Below the pieces are notes generated by a model, which ran no database searches, was not told where the DNA came from, and saw nothing but the letters and a program-made list of their open reading frames with translations. The position numbers and the translations under genes are program-made. 64,000 bases of DNA from Nitrospira lenta (lineage in GTDB: Bacteria; Nitrospirota; Nitrospiria; Nitrospirales; Nitrospiraceae). Each line of letters starts with the position of its first letter. The first letter of the stretch is position 1. Below are positions 34,145-43,407 of the stretch, piece after piece. The stretch covers positions 1 to 64,000 of the forward strand of contig NZ_OUNR01000016.1 of assembly GCF_900403705.1 (NCBI RefSeq). Direction: 5' to 3'.

Positions 34145-34960
34145 CTATCGCGTGGAAGGCGGCGCCGGGGCGGCCGAGATCTGCGGTGTTTCTGATGATC
34201 CGGTCGCGTCATCCGCCACCGCGTTGTCTTGCTGTTCCGGCCGCACCGGCGCATGTTCCAAAATCACCACCTCAACCCGGCGGTTTTTGGCGCGCTGCTC
34301 GAGGGTGAGATTCTCGGTCAGCGGTCGGGAGTCGGCGTAGCCGAGCGCGGCGAGGTGTTCCGCCGGCACGGAGTACAGCTCCGATAACACCCGAACGACA
34401 ATGACGGCGCGGGTCGCGGACAGTTCCCAGTTCGACGGAAACAGCGCCGTGTGAATCGGAACATTATCCGTATGGCCCTCCACGCGCACCTGCCGATTCA
34501 GCTCGATCATGGCTTGGGAAAGCCCCTGAAGAAACGGAAGGGCTTCGGGGCGCACGGCGGCTTCTCCGCTGTTAAAGAGGACTTGATCCGGGATGGTGAT
34601 GACGATGTCGCCATTGAGCTTTTCTTGGAGGTGCATGAAGTCGAATTGAGAGTTCGCTTTCATGTTCTTGACCAGTTCGCGCATCTTTCTGATCGCGACT
34701 TCTTTGTTGCCCGGGAGGTTTTGGGTCATCAAGGTCGGCCGCTGTTGCCCGAGCGTAAAGGCCATCGATGAAGCCGGAGGCGTCGAAATGGGATTCAAGG
34801 CGGCCTTGATGGAGTCGCTGACCGTGCGATATTTGCCTTCATTGACGGAGGAGACGGAATACATGACGACAAAGAACGCGAACAGCAGCGTGATGAAGTC
34901 GGCGTACGACACCAGCCAGCGTTCATGATTCTCATGCTCTTCGTGTTTGTGTTTGGCCAT
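34145..34960 (-). CDS. motB: Flagellar stator protein MotB
   Basis: The 271-residue protein has a short basic N-terminus, one transmembrane helix with the ion-conducting Asp21 (SYADFITLLFAFFVVMYSVS) and a periplasmic OmpA-like peptidoglycan-binding domain. The latter has VRVEGHTDNVPI and the NWELSATRAV motif. With MotA it forms the torque-generating unit. The 3' end is rich in Ala and Pro. It starts 81 bp downstream of motA. Confidence 0.95.
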   Translation of the reverse strand: MAKHKHEEHENHERWLVSYADFITLLFAFFVVMYSVSSVNEGKYRTVSDSIKAALNPISTPPASSMAFTLGQQRPTLMTQNLPGNKEVAIRKMRELVKNMKANSQFDFMHLQEKLNGDIVITIPDQVLFNSGEAAVRPEALPFLQGLSQAMIELNRQVRVEGHTDNVPIHTALFPSNWELSATRAVIVVRVLSELYSVPAEHLAALGYADSRPLTENLTLEQRAKNRRVEVVILEHAPVRPEQQDNAVADDATGSSETPQISAAPAPPSTR

Positions 34961-35041
34961 GTGTGACCGTGTACCGTGGTCAGTGTGGTAGTCGAAGCTC
35001 CGTGCCGCCGGCGCAAACGCCGCGTCGTGATGCCTTGCCGA

Positions 35042-35812
35042 TTACTTCTTCGCCTCTTTCGAACGTTCCTCATGAGGCAGGAAGCTTTCCAGCTTTTCCT
35101 GGAGCAACCGGGGATTCTCGCCTTGGGCCAGGCCGACCAGCCCCATGATGATGATGTTCCGCGCGCCGGACTCTTCCTTCAGTTTCATCTTAATTTTGTT
35201 CGCAAAGGGCAGAAAAAAGAGGTTGGCGAGTCCGACCCCGTACACCGTGGCCACGAAGGCCACCGCGATACCGCCACCCAGCTTGGACGGATCCGCGAGA
35301 TTTTCCATCACGTGAATGAGTCCCAAGACTGCTCCCAAGATGCCGACTGTCGGCGCATAGCCGCCGGCGGCTTCCCATACTTTGGCCGCCTTGACGCCGG
35401 CCTCTTCATGATGCTCGACTTCGATTTCAAGAATTTCATGCACCGCTTTTGGGTCGGTTCCGTCGACAATGAGCTGCACGCCCTTTTTGAAGAACGGATC
35501 CTTGATGTCTTTGAGTTTGCCCTCCAGGGCCAGCAAACCCTGTTTACGCGATACCGTGGCCAGATCGAGGATCAGCTTGATCGTCGCCTTTGTATCGATG
35601 GGAGTATTGCCGAAGACCATGCCCAGCGATCCGATGGACTTGATCACCACCGACAGCGGATTTTGGACGCAACAGGCTCCGATCGTGCCTCCGGCCACGA
35701 TGATAAAGGCCGTCAACTGCATGATGGAGCTGAGATGGCCTCCTTCGAGCGCCTGCCCACCGATGATCGAGCCGATGGCGAGTACGATTCCGAGTAGTGT
35801 TGCTATATCCAC
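35042..35812 (-). CDS. motA: Flagellar stator protein MotA
   Basis: The 256-residue protein has four membrane segments and a large cytoplasmic loop between the second and third. It matches the MotA family: DIATLLGIVLAIGSIIGGQALEGGHLSSI, APTVGILGAVLGLIHVM, LGGGIAVAFVATVYGVGLANLFFLPFANKIK. The start is GTG with AAGGAC upstream. It precedes motB in a two-gene unit. It lies beside the small plus-strand gene at 35945. Confidence 0.95.
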   Translation of the reverse strand: MDIATLLGIVLAIGSIIGGQALEGGHLSSIMQLTAFIIVAGGTIGACCVQNPLSVVIKSIGSLGMVFGNTPIDTKATIKLILDLATVSRKQGLLALEGKLKDIKDPFFKKGVQLIVDGTDPKAVHEILEIEVEHHEEAGVKAAKVWEAAGGYAPTVGILGAVLGLIHVMENLADPSKLGGGIAVAFVATVYGVGLANLFFLPFANKIKMKLKEESGARNIIIMGLVGLAQGENPRLLQEKLESFLPHEERSKEAKK

Positions 35813-35944
35813 GAGTCAGTGTGTCCTTACAATGCGCGCGCATGAGCCGGAGCGATCAGTCGGTGAAGCACGCCTACTTTTGAACTATTGCGCCTCGAAT
35901 TCCGCCTCTGCTAGGGTGCGGTATCCAACAGAAGGAGCCCGCGC

Positions 35945-36181
35945 ATGGATTCGTCTGATAGGTTGATGCTCGATGCCAAGCAAGCCATTCTGGAGGAACA
36001 ACATCGCCGGTTTCAGGCCCTCCAGAAGGAAGGCAAGTGGGCGGAGGCGATGCAACAGTTCCAGGCCACGATGCATTGCGCCTCGGATCTGTTGACGGAT
36101 TCCCTGACCTTGCTCGAACGAGTGCTTGAAACACATCGCCGGCTCCCCCCGGAGAATCCTCAGAACGGTCCCCTGGCATAA
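35945..36181 (+). CDS. Small helical protein of unknown function between the chemotaxis clusters
   Basis: The 78-residue protein (MDSSDRLMLDAKQAILEEQH...) is all-helical by composition and likely coiled-coil (QKEGKWAEAMQQFQATMH). AAGGAG lies 8 bases before the ATG, a good translational signal. It is the only plus-strand gene between motA and the cheW at 36184, both on the minus strand, so it is convergent with cheW (2 bp apart). No family recognised; it could be a flagellar chaperone-like protein. Confidence 0.6.
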   Translation: MDSSDRLMLDAKQAILEEQHRRFQALQKEGKWAEAMQQFQATMHCASDLLTDSLTLLERVLETHRRLPPENPQNGPLA

Positions 36182-36183
36182 TC

Positions 36184-36711
36184 CTAATGCGTGGCTGCCT
36201 CCATGGCCGCTTGTTCGCTCGGCAGCAGCAGCCGGTTCAGGTCCAGTACGATCAGCAGCCGGTCATCGATCCGCCCGACCCCCTGAGTAAACTCTGCGCC
36301 GGCTGAGTTGCCGACGGAGGGAGGCGGTTCGATCATCACTTTGGGCAACCGCAGCACTTCCACCACTTCATCGACGATGAGACCGACCATCCGCTGACGG
36401 ACCAGCACCACCATGATGCGTGAGTTGTCCGTCCGGTCGACGGACGAGAGGCCGAACCGCCGGCGGAGATCCAGCACAGGGATGATCCGCCCGCGGAGGT
36501 TGATGACCCCTTCGACGAAGTACGGCGCTTTGGGGACGCGCGTCACTTCGACCATCCGGTTGATTTCCTGCACACTGAGCACATCGAGCGCGAATTCTTC
36601 ATGGGCAATCCGGCACGTCACGAATTGCACCAGGTCATCCCCGCCCTTGCCTGTCCCGCTGGGCCCGGCTCCTTGTTGAACCAGGCCCGGTGTTTTCTCC
36701 TCGACAATCAT
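36184..36711 (-). CDS. cheW: Chemotaxis adaptor CheW (cluster 2)
   Basis: This 175-residue CheW has an N-terminal glycine-rich extension (PGLVQQGAGPSGTGKGG) before the CheW core (FVTCRIAHEEFALDVLSVQEINRMVEVTRVPKAP, GVINLRGRIIPVLDLRRRFG). It lies 26 bp after the haem-c chemoreceptor. The core is divergent from the cluster-1 CheW. Confidence 0.94.
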   Translation of the reverse strand: MIVEEKTPGLVQQGAGPSGTGKGGDDLVQFVTCRIAHEEFALDVLSVQEINRMVEVTRVPKAPYFVEGVINLRGRIIPVLDLRRRFGLSSVDRTDNSRIMVVLVRQRMVGLIVDEVVEVLRLPKVMIEPPPSVGNSAGAEFTQGVGRIDDRLLIVLDLNRLLLPSEQAAMEAATH

Positions 36712-36737
36712 CGGTGTCCCCCTTTCCTGGCTCGGGC

Positions 36738-38423
36738 CTAGAGCTTGAAGGATCCGACAATGCCTTGCAGTTCGGTCGCCAACTGGCTCAGGTCATGGCT
36801 GGCTTTCGCCGACTCATTGGCGCCTGACGCCGATTCCTTGGTGACCTTGGCGACATTTTCGATATCGTTCGCGATCTGTTGCGTCGCGACTGATTGCTCT
36901 TCAGAGGCCACGGCAATCTGTCTGATCATATCGGCGCTCTCGGAGACCATCTCGACGATGCGTGATAGCGCTTCGCCGGTCCGGTTCACCAGATCGACGC
37001 CACTGGTGACCTTAACGGTCCCCTGTTGCATCGACTCGACTGCGCCGCGGGTATCATGCTGAATCTGCCGGATCATGTCTCCGATTTCCTTGGTGGCTTT
37101 GGTCGTCCGTTCCGCCAACTTGCGGACTTCATCCGCGACGACCGCAAATCCACGTCCCTGTTCCCCGGCGCGGGCCGCCTCGATGGCGGCATTCAAGGCC
37201 AGCAGGTTGGTTTGGTCCGCGATGTCTTCGATGACTCGGACGATTTCGCCGATCTGATCGGACGATTTGCCGAGTTCCGAGATGATGGTGGCCGAGCTGG
37301 ACACGGCATCGGAGAGTTGCTGCATCCCCGAGATGGTATCGGCAACCACCGAGCCGCCGTCTTTCGCGGTCTTCACGGTCTCTTGCGCGAGCGTCGCGGC
37401 TTTGCCGGAGTTCTGGGCCACCTGGCTCACCGTCGCGTTCATCTCTTCAACCGCGGCGGCCGTCTGAGACGCCCGCGAGGTCAGCGTATCGGTACCCTTG
37501 GAAATTTCTTCGGCAGTCGCCGACAATTCCACTGATGCCGAGGCCACTTTGTCGGTGACATGAGCGACTTTCCCGATCATGTGCTGCAACTTTTCGATGA
37601 ACATATTGAAGAAGCCACCTAACAGGGCAATTTCGTCTTTCCCGTGAACCGGGACGCGCTTGGTCAAGTCGCCCTCTCCCTGCGCGATATCTTTGGTGAT
37701 CGTCATCATCTCTTGAATGGGCTTCAAAATGATGCTGCGCAAGAGGAAGTAGGTCAACAGCACAATGGCCATGACAATCGTGAGGATGACGCCGGCTGTC
37801 TTTACCAAGGACTCCCTGGACAATTCTTTCGCCCTGGTCATCGGCATATTGACGGTCAGCATGCCGAGGGTATCGCCCACTTGTTTGTCAGTGTGGCAGG
37901 TGACGCAGCTCGCATTGATGGCTTTGTCGGGTGTGGCTCGGCGAAAGGTCGAGACCCCGTTGATCTCTTCGATGCGTGAAAAGCTGTCGTTTCCGGCCTG
38001 AATCGCCTTCATCGCGTCGTTTTCAAACGTGTCTTTCGCGATGTTGGCCGGATTCATCGGATTGGGGCTGATCAGCCGAATATTGAAGAGGCCGCTCTTA
38101 TTGGCTTCCTCTCCCAATTCCCGCATCGCGGTGGCTGGAAATGGAATGGTGTCGGCGATGCCGATATGCTCTTTGGCCACGACGATATCCGATCCGGCCT
38201 TGGATTTCTTGATCTTGCCCACATAGTTCTGGGCGATATAGGCTCGGGTGATCTGCGTATAGCTCTCAATGACTTTCCCGCGACCTTCCAAGAGTACATG
38301 TAACTTATCGTTTTCCTGTTCCTGGATCAGGAACAAACCGATCAGCGTGATGATCGCGGCGACTCCCACGATGGCCACCACAAATTTCGGTCCGATGTTC
38401 ATATTCTTCATCAGCGTCTTCAT
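36738..38423 (-). CDS. Membrane chemoreceptor with periplasmic haem-c motif
   Basis: The 561-residue receptor has TM1 (about 12-33), a periplasmic domain to about residue 207, TM2 (about 208-229), HAMP and an MCP domain with tip [23 protein letters not shown]. The periplasmic domain contains Cys173-V-T-Cys176-His177, the CXXCH covalent haem-c attachment motif, in a context resembling Tll0287-like/DUF3365 sensors ([23 protein letters not shown]). It probably senses redox state or a ligand binding haem. It has no aromatic pentapeptide at its C-terminus (ends VGSFKL), matching the cluster-2 CheR. Confidence 0.9.
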   Translation of the reverse strand: MKTLMKNMNIGPKFVVAIVGVAAIITLIGLFLIQEQENDKLHVLLEGRGKVIESYTQITRAYIAQNYVGKIKKSKAGSDIVVAKEHIGIADTIPFPATAMRELGEEANKSGLFNIRLISPNPMNPANIAKDTFENDAMKAIQAGNDSFSRIEEINGVSTFRRATPDKAINASCVTCHTDKQVGDTLGMLTVNMPMTRAKELSRESLVKTAGVILTIVMAIVLLTYFLLRSIILKPIQEMMTITKDIAQGEGDLTKRVPVHGKDEIALLGGFFNMFIEKLQHMIGKVAHVTDKVASASVELSATAEEISKGTDTLTSRASQTAAAVEEMNATVSQVAQNSGKAATLAQETVKTAKDGGSVVADTISGMQQLSDAVSSSATIISELGKSSDQIGEIVRVIEDIADQTNLLALNAAIEAARAGEQGRGFAVVADEVRKLAERTTKATKEIGDMIRQIQHDTRGAVESMQQGTVKVTSGVDLVNRTGEALSRIVEMVSESADMIRQIAVASEEQSVATQQIANDIENVAKVTKESASGANESAKASHDLSQLATELQGIVGSFKL

Positions 38424-38642
38424 AGGTCCTCCTACCTGCTACGTGTGAATGAAATGAGTGCGTGCCCTATCAATCCCGTCTCGCTCGTCGTAGTTCGTGC
38501 ACCAGATGACACTCTTGCCGTAACGGTAGGAGCGGTCACTACCGTATCGGCTGTTTCTCGTATTCCTGTACTGCTATGTCATCGTCAATACCTCGCCGAT
38601 TGTGCGATCGAACCGTGCCCGGATCGATGCATCCCTCTTCCG
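38424..38642. other. Gap upstream of the haem-c chemoreceptor with an inverted repeat
   Basis: The 219-bp gap lies between cheB (ends 38643) and the chemoreceptor, which interrupts an otherwise tight operon and suggests a separate promoter. A weak sigma-28-like candidate on the minus strand has -10 GCCGATAC (38544-38551) and -35 TACAGGAA (38563-38570) with an 11-base spacer. ACGGTAG (38523-38529) and CTACCGT (38539-38545) form a perfect 7-bp inverted repeat over the predicted promoter, a possible operator. Both are low-confidence readings. Confidence 0.35.
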
Positions 38643-39713
38643 TTACACCATGTTCAACACTTCGCCGATGATGTGCGGCAACGGCACAACTTTATCCGCG
38701 CAGCCTGCTTCCACGACTGCTTTGGGCATGCCATAGACGATGCAGGTCTTTTCATCTTGCGCGATGGTCCGGCCTTTTGAGGCTTTAATTGCTTTCATCC
38801 CCTCAAGTCCGTCATGGCCCATGCCGGTAAGAATAATGCCGATGCCGCGTTCCCCATAAAGCGCCGCGACCGATTGCAACATGATGTCGGCGGCCGGCGC
38901 ATGCAGGTGCTTTTCATAATTCGGGCTCAGAGAGACGACATTGACGGTAATGGACTTCTTCTTGACTCTAAACTGCATACCGCCCGGCGCGATCAGGACG
39001 CGGCCGGCTTTGACTTCATCACCGTCGGCCGCTTCTTTGACTTCCAACGGACAAATTTGGTTCATGCGCTCGGCAAAGGGCTTGGTGAACGATTTCGGCA
39101 TATGCTGGACGATGACAATGCCCGCGGGAAAATCGGCCGGCAGCATCGGCAGGATTTCCATCAACGCTTGCGGTCCCCCGGTCGAGCAGCCGATAGCCAC
39201 AAGGCGGTTGCCTCTGGTGACGCTGATCGAATGGGCCGACAAGGCGCCGCCGGCTGGTTTCGCAATCGCGGCCATCGGACTGCTGGAGCGCCGAATTGCC
39301 AGTTTCCCGGTCGCTTGGCTGGCGCCCACAATCTTGGCGACCAATTCACGCTCAATCTCGACGATATTGGTGGCGACTCCATCCAATTGTTTCGGAATGA
39401 AGTCGACCGCCCCATATTCCAGGGCTTTCAGCGTATCGTTGGCGCCTTCCGTCGTGAGCGAACTGACCATGACGATGGGAACCGGGAATTCCGCCATGAT
39501 GCGTCTGACCGCTTCAATGCCGTTCATGCCAGGCATTTCCACGTCCATGGTCACGACATCGGGTTTTAAGGCTTTGACCTGTTGAATCGCTTCTTCCCCG
39601 TTTCGAGCCAACCCGGCAATGGCGATGCGAGGATCGCTGGTCAGCATCGTGGACAGGCTTTTTCTCATAAACGTCGAGTCATCGACGACCAGGACTTGAA
39701 TAACTTTGGCCAT
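38643..39713 (-). CDS. cheB: Chemoreceptor methylesterase CheB (cluster 2)
   Basis: The 356-residue protein has a receiver (VDDSTFMRKSLSTML, acceptor in TMDVEMPGMNG) and a methylesterase domain with Ser in GCSTGGPQALMEIL, His in IVQHMPKSF and Asp in LTGMGHDGLEG. It is a distinct lineage from the cheB at 23348 in the same window. The genome thus has at least two adaptation circuits. Confidence 0.95.
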   Translation of the reverse strand: MAKVIQVLVVDDSTFMRKSLSTMLTSDPRIAIAGLARNGEEAIQQVKALKPDVVTMDVEMPGMNGIEAVRRIMAEFPVPIVMVSSLTTEGANDTLKALEYGAVDFIPKQLDGVATNIVEIERELVAKIVGASQATGKLAIRRSSSPMAAIAKPAGGALSAHSISVTRGNRLVAIGCSTGGPQALMEILPMLPADFPAGIVIVQHMPKSFTKPFAERMNQICPLEVKEAADGDEVKAGRVLIAPGGMQFRVKKKSITVNVVSLSPNYEKHLHAPAADIMLQSVAALYGERGIGIILTGMGHDGLEGMKAIKASKGRTIAQDEKTCIVYGMPKAVVEAGCADKVVPLPHIIGEVLNMV

Positions 39714-39765
39714 AACTGAGTAAACCCTTCCTTCTTGGTTGTGCTCCTGCGCGGTGCGCCGGGCC

Positions 39766-40719
39766 CTAGAGGATGTAACGGGTCAATTTTTGAGAGAACT
39801 CTTTCGGGTCGAATTTCGTGACGTAGTCGGTGGCGCCGACCTGTGCGCCTTTTTCCTGATTGCAGCTGCCCGTCAAGGAGGAGTGAAGCACGACAGGCAG
39901 ATGCGCCAGTCTTGGATCGGACCGAATGTGCTTGGTCAGGGTAAACCCATCCATGTCGGGCATTTCAATGTCACTGAGGATCAGCTGAATGCGATTGACC
40001 TGCGGCAGCCCTTGCTTGACCGCATCTTCGGCCAGTTCCGTGAGATAGTCCCAGGCTTCTTTGCCGGTGGTGGTTTGCACAAAGGCGATGCCCATCTTTT
40101 CGAGCGCTTTGCGGATCTGAGTCCGCGCCACGGACGAATCGTCGGCGAAGAGGACGCACTTCGACTTCAACTCTGGCCGTATATCAAGGCCGGCATAGAC
40201 TTCCTCGTCCGGTCTCGGGCAAATATCGCTGAGCACCTTCTCGACATCCAGGATCAGCACCATGCGGCTGTCGTCCAGCATGGTAACGGCGGTGACGGCC
40301 CCCTTGTTGTTTTCACGCACCAAGGCGGGCGGCGTTTTGATTTTGGACCAGGACGTTCGGATGATGCGGTCGACCGCCGCGACATGAAAGGCCTGCAAGC
40401 TGGCGTTGTATTCGGTGATGATCAGGATCCCGTTTTCCTTGCACTCGGGCTTTGTCAGATCGACATCCTGCTCGCCCAGCCCCAGGGCCCGTCGCAACGC
40501 AATGACCGGCACCATCGTGCCGCGGATATTAGCCATCCCCAGCACACGGCTGTCGGCTTCAGGCACTCTGGTCAAGGGCGGCAGTTTCATGACCTCACGA
40601 ACTTTGAACACGTTGATCCCGAAGACTTCTCCGGTGCCGAGATGGAATAAGAGCAGTTCCATCTGATTGGCGCCGGCCAATCTCGTGCGTGCATCGATTT
40701 CATTAATCAGCGTAGACAT
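39766..40719 (-). CDS. cheV: Chemotaxis coupling protein CheV
   Basis: The 317-residue protein has an N-terminal CheW-like domain (about 15-165; FHLGTGEVFGINVFKVREVMKLPPLTRVP) and a C-terminal receiver (about 185-315) with FADDSSVART and acceptor Asp in LILSDIEMPDMDG. CheV acts as a phosphorylatable adaptor between receptors and CheA. It lies between cheA and cheB of cluster 2 and has no counterpart in cluster 1. Confidence 0.94.
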   Translation of the reverse strand: MSTLINEIDARTRLAGANQMELLLFHLGTGEVFGINVFKVREVMKLPPLTRVPEADSRVLGMANIRGTMVPVIALRRALGLGEQDVDLTKPECKENGILIITEYNASLQAFHVAAVDRIIRTSWSKIKTPPALVRENNKGAVTAVTMLDDSRMVLILDVEKVLSDICPRPDEEVYAGLDIRPELKSKCVLFADDSSVARTQIRKALEKMGIAFVQTTTGKEAWDYLTELAEDAVKQGLPQVNRIQLILSDIEMPDMDGFTLTKHIRSDPRLAHLPVVLHSSLTGSCNQEKGAQVGATDYVTKFDPKEFSQKLTRYIL

Positions 40720-40752
40720 CAGCGAACTCCTTTGCGGCCCCTGCCCGTTGTC

Positions 40753-42630
40753 CTAAGCCACCATGGCGGAGGCATGCCAGGCTTGGGCGTTCTCCACGAG
40801 CTCTGAAATATCCAGAATGAGTACGACTTTTCCTTCGCCGGTAATCGTGGCGCCGGAAATGCCTTTGATACTGTCCAGATATTCCCAAATGGACTTGATC
40901 ACGACTTCTTCCTGCGAGCGCAATTCATCAACGACGACGCCGATCCGGCGATCCCCGAGCGCGGCGACCACCACGTAGAACCGGTCGCGCTCCTTGTCCG
41001 TTGGAATTTCAAACTCCTTGGCCAGACGCAACAGCGGAAGGACTCGGTCGCGAAGGTGTAAGACCTCCCGTCCGTTGATGGTTTTGATTTCAGATTTGGA
41101 AATTCGCACCGCCTCGATGACCGAACTCAAGGGAATGGCAAACGTGGCTCGTTCTACTTCGACCATGAGCGCTTGAATGATGGCGATGGTCAGCGGCAGC
41201 TTGATCGTGATGAGACTGCCCTTGCCTTCTTCGGATTCGATCTCCACCGTGCCGTTCATCTTGCGAATGTTCGTCCGTACGACATCCATGCCGACGCCGC
41301 GGCCGGAGACATCCGTGACTTTTTCCGCCGTGCTGAATCCCGGCAGGAATACCAAGTTGACGACTTCCCGTGGCTCCATCGTCGCCAGCTCGGCTTCGCT
41401 GATAAGGCCTTTCGATAGCGCTTTGGCTTTGATCTTGCTGAGCGCAATCCCTTTGCCGTCGTCCTGGATGCGGATGACGATGCTGTTGCCTTCCTGGCTG
41501 GCGGCAATGCGCAGAACTCCCTCACTGGGTTTTCTGGCGGCATGGCGTTCAGTCGGCATTTCGATACCGTGATCGATGGCATTGCGGACCAAGTGGACGA
41601 GCGGATCGCCGATTTCGTCGGCCACTGACTTGTCGAGTTCCGTTTCTTCTCCGTGCGTTTCCAGCCTGACTTGCTTGCCGAGCTTCGCAGACAGGTCTCG
41701 TACCATGCGGGGCAGTTTGGCCATCACTTTTTTGATCGGCAGCATGCGCGTCTTCATGACGGCGAGTTGCAAGTCGGTCGTCACGAGGTTCAGCTGTGTG
41801 AGCGTTTCACTGAGCGCGCGGACCTGCGGATCTGTTTCGTGCGTTTGCTCAAGCACTCCGCCGATCTTGATGAGGCGATTTCTTCCGAGGACCAATTCAC
41901 CGACGAGATTCATGACGGAATCGAGCCGTCTCGTTTCCACACGGATCGTGGCATCCTCTTCCGCCTTGGGGTGCTTCTCTTGCTTCTGTAAGGCTTGATC
42001 GAGCGCCTTTTCGGAGATGGCTTTCGCCTGAATGAGCAATTCTCCAAGCGGTTGCTTGGGGTCAGGTTGCTTGGATTGTTCCGTCAAGGCATCGAAGACC
42101 TGTTCTTTGGTCGCCAGGCCCTCGGTGACGAGAATTTCTCCCAACTGTGGGGGCGGAGCCGCCGCCGCTGGCGGTGCCGATACGGGTTCCGGCGCCTGGG
42201 CTGCCGGAGGCGCTGGGGGAGTAGCCGTCGCCGCGCTGAACTTGCCGGCCAGAATATCATCGAGCTTTTGCGACATCGCCTCCACCGGAATCTTGACGTC
42301 CGTCCCGGAAGAGCGGATCTCGGCCATGATCATCTTGACGGTATCGACGGTTTCGAGAATGACCGTGATGATTTCCGGAACGACCGCCATTTCCCCTTGC
42401 CGAAGTTTATTGAGAATGCTTTCTGCCCGGTGGGTCACATCGACGAGATGATTGAATCCCAAAAAGCCGGCTGAGCCTTTCATGCTGTGCATGGCCCGGA
42501 AGATCTCGTTGAGAAGATCTTTATTGTCCGGCTGGGTTTCAAGCTCGACGAACTTCTGATCGAGTCCGTCGATCATTTCCGTCGTTTCGGTCAGAAAGTC
42601 GTTGAGTATTTCCTGTGTTTCATCGTCCAT
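40753..42630 (-). CDS. cheA: Chemotaxis histidine kinase CheA (cluster 2) with MshEN-like repeats
   Basis: This 625-residue CheA has an Hpt domain with His48 (RAMHSMKGSAG), dimerisation helices (ATIRVETRRLDSVMNLVGELV), an ATPase domain (VHLVRNAIDHGIEMP, DDGKGIALSKI) and a CheW-like domain. It has no clear P2 domain. A Pro/Ala-rich linker leads into two LGEIL/LGELL repeats (162-185 and 194-217) of the MshEN type, separated by eight residues. The same repeat occurs in the cluster-1 CheA, here replacing P2. The C-terminus ends HASAMVA. Confidence 0.95.
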   Translation of the reverse strand: MDDETQEILNDFLTETTEMIDGLDQKFVELETQPDNKDLLNEIFRAMHSMKGSAGFLGFNHLVDVTHRAESILNKLRQGEMAVVPEIITVILETVDTVKMIMAEIRSSGTDVKIPVEAMSQKLDDILAGKFSAATATPPAPPAAQAPEPVSAPPAAAAPPPQLGEILVTEGLATKEQVFDALTEQSKQPDPKQPLGELLIQAKAISEKALDQALQKQEKHPKAEEDATIRVETRRLDSVMNLVGELVLGRNRLIKIGGVLEQTHETDPQVRALSETLTQLNLVTTDLQLAVMKTRMLPIKKVMAKLPRMVRDLSAKLGKQVRLETHGEETELDKSVADEIGDPLVHLVRNAIDHGIEMPTERHAARKPSEGVLRIAASQEGNSIVIRIQDDGKGIALSKIKAKALSKGLISEAELATMEPREVVNLVFLPGFSTAEKVTDVSGRGVGMDVVRTNIRKMNGTVEIESEEGKGSLITIKLPLTIAIIQALMVEVERATFAIPLSSVIEAVRISKSEIKTINGREVLHLRDRVLPLLRLAKEFEIPTDKERDRFYVVVAALGDRRIGVVVDELRSQEEVVIKSIWEYLDSIKGISGATITGEGKVVLILDISELVENAQAWHASAMVA

Positions 42631-42754
42631 GGCACCCTCCGGTATGAACTGCCGTGATGTGTGACGCGCAAGCAGAGATTGGGCTTGCGTGCGGTGTCAT
42701 TGTCTGAGAACCGACACTCGGTACGTCACCCTTCACCGTTCACTCATCACGCGA

Positions 42755-43393
42755 TCAATTAAATCCGAACTGCTTCAAAATCTCGTCCGCGACATCCTGA
42801 TTCATCGAGGTATTCTTCGACGCTTCCAACTGTTTCAGCATTTCCGATGCCTTCCCGGTTTCTTCTTTGCCGGCGCCTTTGGTGTAGGGGCCGAAGACGA
42901 CGACGAGTTCGAGCAGCTTGTGCTCGACTTCCTCGACGATGGTCACGAGCTTGTTGACGCGCTGGGCCACGAGGTCCTGGAACGACAAGGCGGTGATGAT
43001 ATCGATGAGCGGCTTGTCGTCCTTTTTTATTCCCGCGCGGATGGATGCGAGGGCTGCCGCTTCATCGCCGGTCAGGTGCTGAGCCAGGGCATCCATTTGA
43101 GCGAAGACGCGCTTGTGATTGTCCGTGACTGTTTCAACCAGCTGCATGATCGTATGGGTGCCGTCTTCCGTCAGCTTGCGCAGATCGCGCAGATGCGCAG
43201 TCGCATCGGGGAGCTGTTCTGAGGTCGCACTCATCGGGGCGCTGAACTGCGAGATGGTCTTGATCGTCTTATCGATAAAGCGGGTCAATTCACCAAGTTT
43301 CTCGTAGAGCGCCGTGTCCGGATTCTCGGCATCAATGTCGTCGTCCAGGCTCTGTGAAGGAGCAGGGGTATTCACATGTGCTCGTGAAGTCAT
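42755..43393 (-). CDS. cheZ: CheY phosphatase CheZ-like protein
   Basis: The 212-residue helical protein has the CheZ catalytic region DIITALSFQDLVAQRVNKLV (131-150) with Gln144 placed as the catalytic glutamine of CheZ. It ends with the CheY-docking peptide NQDVADEILKQFGFN (198-212), similar to the C-terminal helix of enterobacterial CheZ. It dephosphorylates CheY-P. It lies between cheY and cheA in cluster 2. Confidence 0.88.
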   Translation of the reverse strand: MTSRAHVNTPAPSQSLDDDIDAENPDTALYEKLGELTRFIDKTIKTISQFSAPMSATSEQLPDATAHLRDLRKLTEDGTHTIMQLVETVTDNHKRVFAQMDALAQHLTGDEAAALASIRAGIKKDDKPLIDIITALSFQDLVAQRVNKLVTIVEEVEHKLLELVVVFGPYTKGAGKEETGKASEMLKQLEASKNTSMNQDVADEILKQFGFN

Positions 43394-43407
43394 GAGTGCG
43401 ATCCTTC

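Noticed and set aside
35813-35944. Sigma-28-like promoter upstream of motA
   Set aside because: The candidate (TCAAAAGT with ACCGACTG) matches the consensus poorly at both boxes.
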